Of a stretch of 6,953 bases of DNA, positions 4,502 to 6,953 are shown one piece after another (position 1 is the first letter of the stretch; the number at the start of each line of letters is the position of its first letter). The stretch is from assembly GCA_017536285.1 (NCBI GenBank), contig JAFXHP010000022.1, positions 1-6,953 of the forward strand, in the 5' to 3' direction. The DNA is from Clostridia bacterium. Its GTDB lineage: Bacteria; Bacillota_A; Clostridia; UMGS1883; HGM11501. The notes below the pieces were generated by a model that had not been told where the DNA came from, searched no databases, and saw only the letters and a list, made by a program, of their open reading frames with translations. Position numbers and translations under genes: made by a program.

Positions 4502-6050
4502 CTATCTTTGTGCTCCAGGAGGAAACGTCCCAAACCTCGTCCACGATACCCTGATAAAAATCCGCTTCGTGGCATACAAGTAAAACTGTTCCCTTAAATT
4601 CTTTTATAGCCTTTGAAAGCTCTTCCTTTGCCATAATGTCAAGGTGGTTTGTCGGCTCGTCCAATACTAAAATATTTGCAGGGCTCTGCATAATTTTACA
4701 AAGGCGTACCTTGGCGTTTTCACCGCCCGACAACACCTTCATCTGGCTTGTGATATGGTCGGTGGTAAGACCGCACTTTGCAAGGGCGGCTCTCGCCTCG
4801 GCGTTGGTAAGGGAGGGGAAGGTGTCCCAGAATTCGGCAAGGGCGGTTTTGTCGGAGGCAATTTCCTCCTGCTCAAAATAGCCCACGTTTATAAACTGGT
4901 CGTGCTGAATATCACCCTCGATGGGAGGGATAAGCTTAAGTAATGTTCTTAAAAGTGTGGATTTTCCGAGACCGTTAACGCCTTTTATGGCGATTTTTTT
5001 GTTTCGCTCAATCTCAATGTCAATCTTTTTGGAAAGGGGAGAGTCATAGCCTATGACAAGATCCTTTGCGGAAATTACCACCTTGCCGGGTGTACGGTCA
5101 GTCTTAAAGGAGAAGGTGGGGCGAATCTTTTCGGGAGCAATGGTAATTTTCTCCATCTTGTCAAGCTCTCTCTGCCTTGAACGTGCCAATGTTGCGGTTG
5201 CGGCTCGTGCCTTGTTTCTTGCAACAAAGTCCTCAAGGTCGGCAATTTTCTTCTGCTGTTTCTTAAATGCCTGCTCAACCTGCTGCTTCTTCAAGTCGTA
5301 CATTCTTAAAAAGTCATCGTATGTGCCCTTGTATCTTGTCAAAACCGTGTTTTCAAGGTGATAGATTACGTTTGTAACCTTAGTCAGGAAGGGCATATCG
5401 TGGGACACTAAGATAAATGCGTTTTCGTAGTTCTGCAAAAAGTCTGTAAGCCAATTTATATGATTTTCATCAAGGAAGTTTGTGGGCTCGTCCAAAATTA
5501 AAATCATGGGGTTTTCAAGAAGCACCTTGGCAAGCAAAACCTTTGCACGCTGTCCGCCGGAAAGCTCCGTTACATCCTTGTCGAGGCCTATTTCCGACAA
5601 GCCGAGGCCGTTGGCGTACTCGACGATTTTTGTGTCAATGGTGTAATAGCCGGAGGAGTCCAGGATTTCCTGAATTGTGCCGACCTCCTCCATAAGATTT
5701 GCCATTTCATCGTCGGAAACGTCCGCCATTTTGTCATATATGGCAATCATTTCAGCTTCCAGGTCGGAAAGGTGGGAAAAGGCACCCCGGAGTATGTCCA
5801 TAATGGTTTTGCCCTTCTCCAGTGTGGAATACTGGTCTAAATAGCCGTAGGTTATGTGACGGCACCACTCAACCTTACCCTCCTCGGGGGTAAGCTCGCC
5901 TGTTATTATTTTAAGAAAGGTGGACTTTCCTTCGCCGTTGGCACCGATTAGTCCGATATGTTCGCCCTTAAGCAGGCGGAAGCTTGCATCCTCTAAAATC
6001 TGCCTTCCGCCAAAGCTGTGGCTTATGTTTTCTGCGTTTAATATACTCAT
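4497..6050 (-). CDS. ABC-F family ATPase (ribosome-associated, YdiF/YbiT-like)
   Basis: A complete 517-residue protein with two ATP-binding domains and no membrane segment. Domain 1 has Walker A GANGEGKS (36-43), signature LSGGQ (163-167), Walker B ending DE (187-188) and switch His in SHD (216-218). Domain 2 has Walker A GVNGLGKS (357-364), signature LSGGE (440-444), Walker B ending DE (464-465) and a variant switch, CHEADF, in place of the common SHDRxF. The charged linker (about 237-305: YDLKKQQVEQAFKKQQ, FVARNKARAATATLARSR) corresponds to the segment that reaches the ribosomal P-site tRNA in ABC-F proteins. Members act on stalled ribosomes; some protect against ribosome-targeting antibiotics, but which type this is cannot be read here. 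The start ATG 6050 has AAGGAG 5 nt upstream. The C-terminus (VWDVSSWSTKIV) looks natural, so the cassette array joined behind an intact gene. The upstream spacer holds hairpins that could act as an attenuator. Confidence 0.93.
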   Translation of the reverse strand: MSILNAENISHSFGGRQILEDASFRLLKGEHIGLIGANGEGKSTFLKIITGELTPEEGKVEWCRHITYGYLDQYSTLEKGKTIMDILRGAFSHLSDLEAEMIAIYDKMADVSDDEMANLMEEVGTIQEILDSSGYYTIDTKIVEYANGLGLSEIGLDKDVTELSGGQRAKVLLAKVLLENPMILILDEPTNFLDENHINWLTDFLQNYENAFILVSHDMPFLTKVTNVIYHLENTVLTRYKGTYDDFLRMYDLKKQQVEQAFKKQQKKIADLEDFVARNKARAATATLARSRQRELDKMEKITIAPEKIRPTFSFKTDRTPGKVVISAKDLVIGYDSPLSKKIDIEIERNKKIAIKGVNGLGKSTLLRTLLKLIPPIEGDIQHDQFINVGYFEQEEIASDKTALAEFWDTFPSLTNAEARAALAKCGLTTDHITSQMKVLSGGENAKVRLCKIMQSPANILVLDEPTNHLDIMAKEELSKAIKEFKGTVLLVCHEADFYQGIVDEVWDVSSWSTKIV

Positions 6051-6198
6051 AATTACTCCTTAGGCCGATGGGAGTCAAACCCTATAAGCCTTAAACTTGT
6101 TAAATTTTTATTCTTAAAATTTGTCGGCCTCGTAAGGCGCCGGCCTGACTTCGCCCTCCGCATTTCAATTATATAAAATTTTCCTGCGTTTATGCGAT

Positions 6199-6256
6199 AA
6201 AAATTCCCGTAGAGTATAGGCGTTTTTGCAAAACGCCGACACTCGTAGGAATTTTT
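6199..6256. repeat. Long imperfect palindrome
   Basis: A 58-bp inverted repeat with a 3-nt loop at 6227-6229. The inner arm GGCGTTTT/AAAACGCC and the outer arm AAAAATTCC/GGAATTTTT pair perfectly; a few mismatches or wobble pairs lie between them. Confidence 0.85.
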
Positions 6257-6296
6257 GAGCAAAAATCTTACCCTCGATGGGTATAGATTTTTACTC
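6257..6296. repeat. Second palindrome, abutting the first
   Basis: The arms are GAGCAAAAATCTTACCC and, reversed and complemented, GAGTAAAAATCTATACCC, around a short TCGAT loop. It starts at the base after the first palindrome, so the two could form a double-hairpin structure. Confidence 0.8.
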
Positions 6297-6337
6297 ATAG
6301 GTCGAAGAGCTTAAAACTCTTAAATTTTGATGGAAGT

Positions 6338-6396
6338 CAAAGAAAATACAAAAATAATACTGGCGTATATTTGCAGTATTTTCTGCAGTATTACGC
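6338..6396 (-). terminator. Candidate terminator of the beta-lactamase-family gene
   Basis: In the minus-strand RNA, GCGTA/TACGC and TGCAG/CTGCA can form a two-part stem (6363-6396). A T-rich run (TATTATTTTTGTATTTTC) follows about 29-80 nt after the beta-lactamase-family stop codon. The stem has an internal loop and the T-run is interrupted. AATACTG can also pair with either of two CAGTATT copies, so the true fold is uncertain. Confidence 0.4.
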
Positions 6397-6424
6397 AAAA
6401 TTTATGTTTTTAAGCCTTATTGGG

Positions 6425-6953
6425 TTAGGCTCCCGTCGGCCTAAATGAATCAAATACTGCCTGTTCAAATCTGACCGCCGATTTATTGCCCGCTCCGCCG
6501 TCAAACTGGGAGTTTTTCATAAATACGGCACATACTTCGTTTTCAGGGTCAATCCAGAAGTGGGGGCCGTATGCACCCGACCATCCGAAAGTACCCACGG
6601 GAAGAATCTGGTAATCAGGATTTGTAATTACACGGACACCAAGGCCCCAGCTGTACGCGTTTTGCGGCATAACATCACGGGGAACCAACGGCGTTTTCAT
6701 AAGGCGTAAGGTTTCCTTTGAAACAAGGGCCTTTCCGTCTTCAGTCTCACCTTCTGCCAAAAGCATTTTTGCAAAGGCTGAATAGTCGTGCAGGGATGAG
6801 AAAAGTCCCGCGCCGCCAAGAGGATGTGTCCAGGGATAGTCTCCGAAAATGCATCCCGGGTAAGTTTTGCCGACAGCATTTTTCTCGTCAATTTTAACAT
6901 GCATTGTAATTATACGGCTTTCCTGCTCCGATGTGGGGATAAAGGCGGTGTCA
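6425..6953 (-). CDS. Beta-lactamase-family serine hydrolase (class C/esterase-like), C-terminal part
   Basis: The last 175 residues of a protein whose start lies beyond the window; the frame stays open to base 6953, so the internal ATG 6904 is not the start. The sequence begins DTAFIPTSEQESRI, then has GGAGLFSSLHDYSAFAKMLL, the usual GGAGLxSTxxDxxxFxxMLL block of the beta-lactamase/penicillin-binding-protein-like family (PF00144). It ends with GTFGWSGAYGPHFWIDPENE. The WSGAYG segment sits where this family has its third active-site motif (the KTG/HxG position). The SxxK and YxN motifs would be upstream and are not visible. Such proteins are often esterases or peptidases rather than antibiotic-degrading enzymes, and the substrate here cannot be told. 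It ends 374 bp before the ABC-F gene, with hairpins between, so it is probably a separate transcript. Confidence 0.85.
   Translation of the reverse strand, partial: DTAFIPTSEQESRIITMHVKIDEKNAVGKTYPGCIFGDYPWTHPLGGAGLFSSLHDYSAFAKMLLAEGETEDGKALVSKETLRLMKTPLVPRDVMPQNAYSWGLGVRVITNPDYQILPVGTFGWSGAYGPHFWIDPENEVCAVFMKNSQFDGGAGNKSAVRFEQAVFDSFRPTGA

Larger units (their letters stand above)
6051..6424. other. Gene-free spacer rich in inverted repeats
   Basis: This 374-bp spacer separates the beta-lactamase-family gene from the ABC-F gene. It contains two abutting long palindromes (6199-6256 and 6257-6296), a compound hairpin (6356-6396), the small hairpin AAGAG...CTCTT (6305-6320 region), and an imperfect GC-rich inverted repeat around GGCGCC (6122-6150 region). 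The motif GATGGRAGTCAAA occurs near both ends (about 6066 and 6330), as if bordering a repeat unit. An 81-codon open frame (6053-6298, minus) runs through it, but it is composed of the palindrome arms and its start has no ribosome binding site, so I do not call it a gene. The spacer could be a dispersed palindromic element or a structured leader of the ABC-F mRNA. Confidence 0.6.

Noticed and set aside
4496..4504. Programmed frameshift fusing the ABC-F protein to the peptidoglycan-binding frame
   Set aside because: A +1 shift at GTT-TAA would be needed, and no known slippery or recoding signal is visible. The ABC-F C-terminus looks complete.
5075..5278. Other-frame open frames within the ABC-F gene (also 4636-4881, 5053-5361, 5480-5695)
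   Set aside because: They overlap a clearly functional ABC-F coding sequence and have no domain or ribosome binding support.
6053..6298. 81-codon minus-strand open frame just before the ABC-F gene
   Set aside because: It is made of the arms of two palindromes, has no ribosome binding site at its ATG and shows no recognisable domain. The open frame is more likely a by-product of the repeat, though a leader peptide cannot be excluded.
6310..6340. Possible minus-strand promoter with TTGACT as -35
   Set aside because: At 16-18 bp spacing the -10 candidates match TATAAT at only about three of six positions.

Overview
The window reads almost entirely on the minus strand and looks like a low- to mid-GC Bacillota (Clostridia-type, probably gut) chromosome. 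That placement is inferred from AAGGAG-type ribosome binding sites, a YdiF/YbiT-like ABC-F ATPase, a glycoside hydrolase family 78-like gene and a serine beta-lactamase-family gene; no rRNA or other taxonomic marker is present.

Layout in the direction of transcription (high to low coordinates): (1) 6953-6425, the C-terminal part of a beta-lactamase-family serine hydrolase, cut by the window edge; (2) 6424-6051, a gene-free spacer packed with inverted repeats; (3) 6050-4497, a complete ABC-F protein; (4) 4501-293, an AT-rich accessory block of three repeated cassettes; (5) 281-1, the N-terminus of an alpha-L-rhamnosidase-like protein, cut by the window edge.

The accessory block is the interesting part. 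Each cassette has a nearly identical ~180-bp segment, at 4080-4259, 2771-2947 and 951-1130. It encodes the end of a peptidoglycan-binding domain (PG_binding_1 type), a Pro-rich linker (ATPWxAPYSPPF) and a charged helix (MEDYKREQERLKREKE). It then switches to a tail of about 60-70 residues that differs in each cassette: a short hydrophobic stretch followed by a polar, acidic end. One or two multi-pass membrane proteins follow directly. The membrane proteins (285, 306, 146 and 146 residues) look like one family built from a roughly 140-residue four-helix unit, present once or twice. None of the three repeated frames has a start codon before the peptidoglycan-binding part: cassette 1 keeps the whole domain, cassette 2 about half, and cassette 3 a few codons interrupted by a stop.

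This is the layout of an orphan-module array of a polymorphic toxin-immunity system: constant recombination segment, variable C-terminus, adjacent immunity gene. Here the variable ends would be small membrane-active tails and the immunity proteins multi-pass membrane proteins. The toxin/immunity role is inference; the repeat, the tail switch, the missing starts and the membrane-gene pairing are read directly from the sequence.
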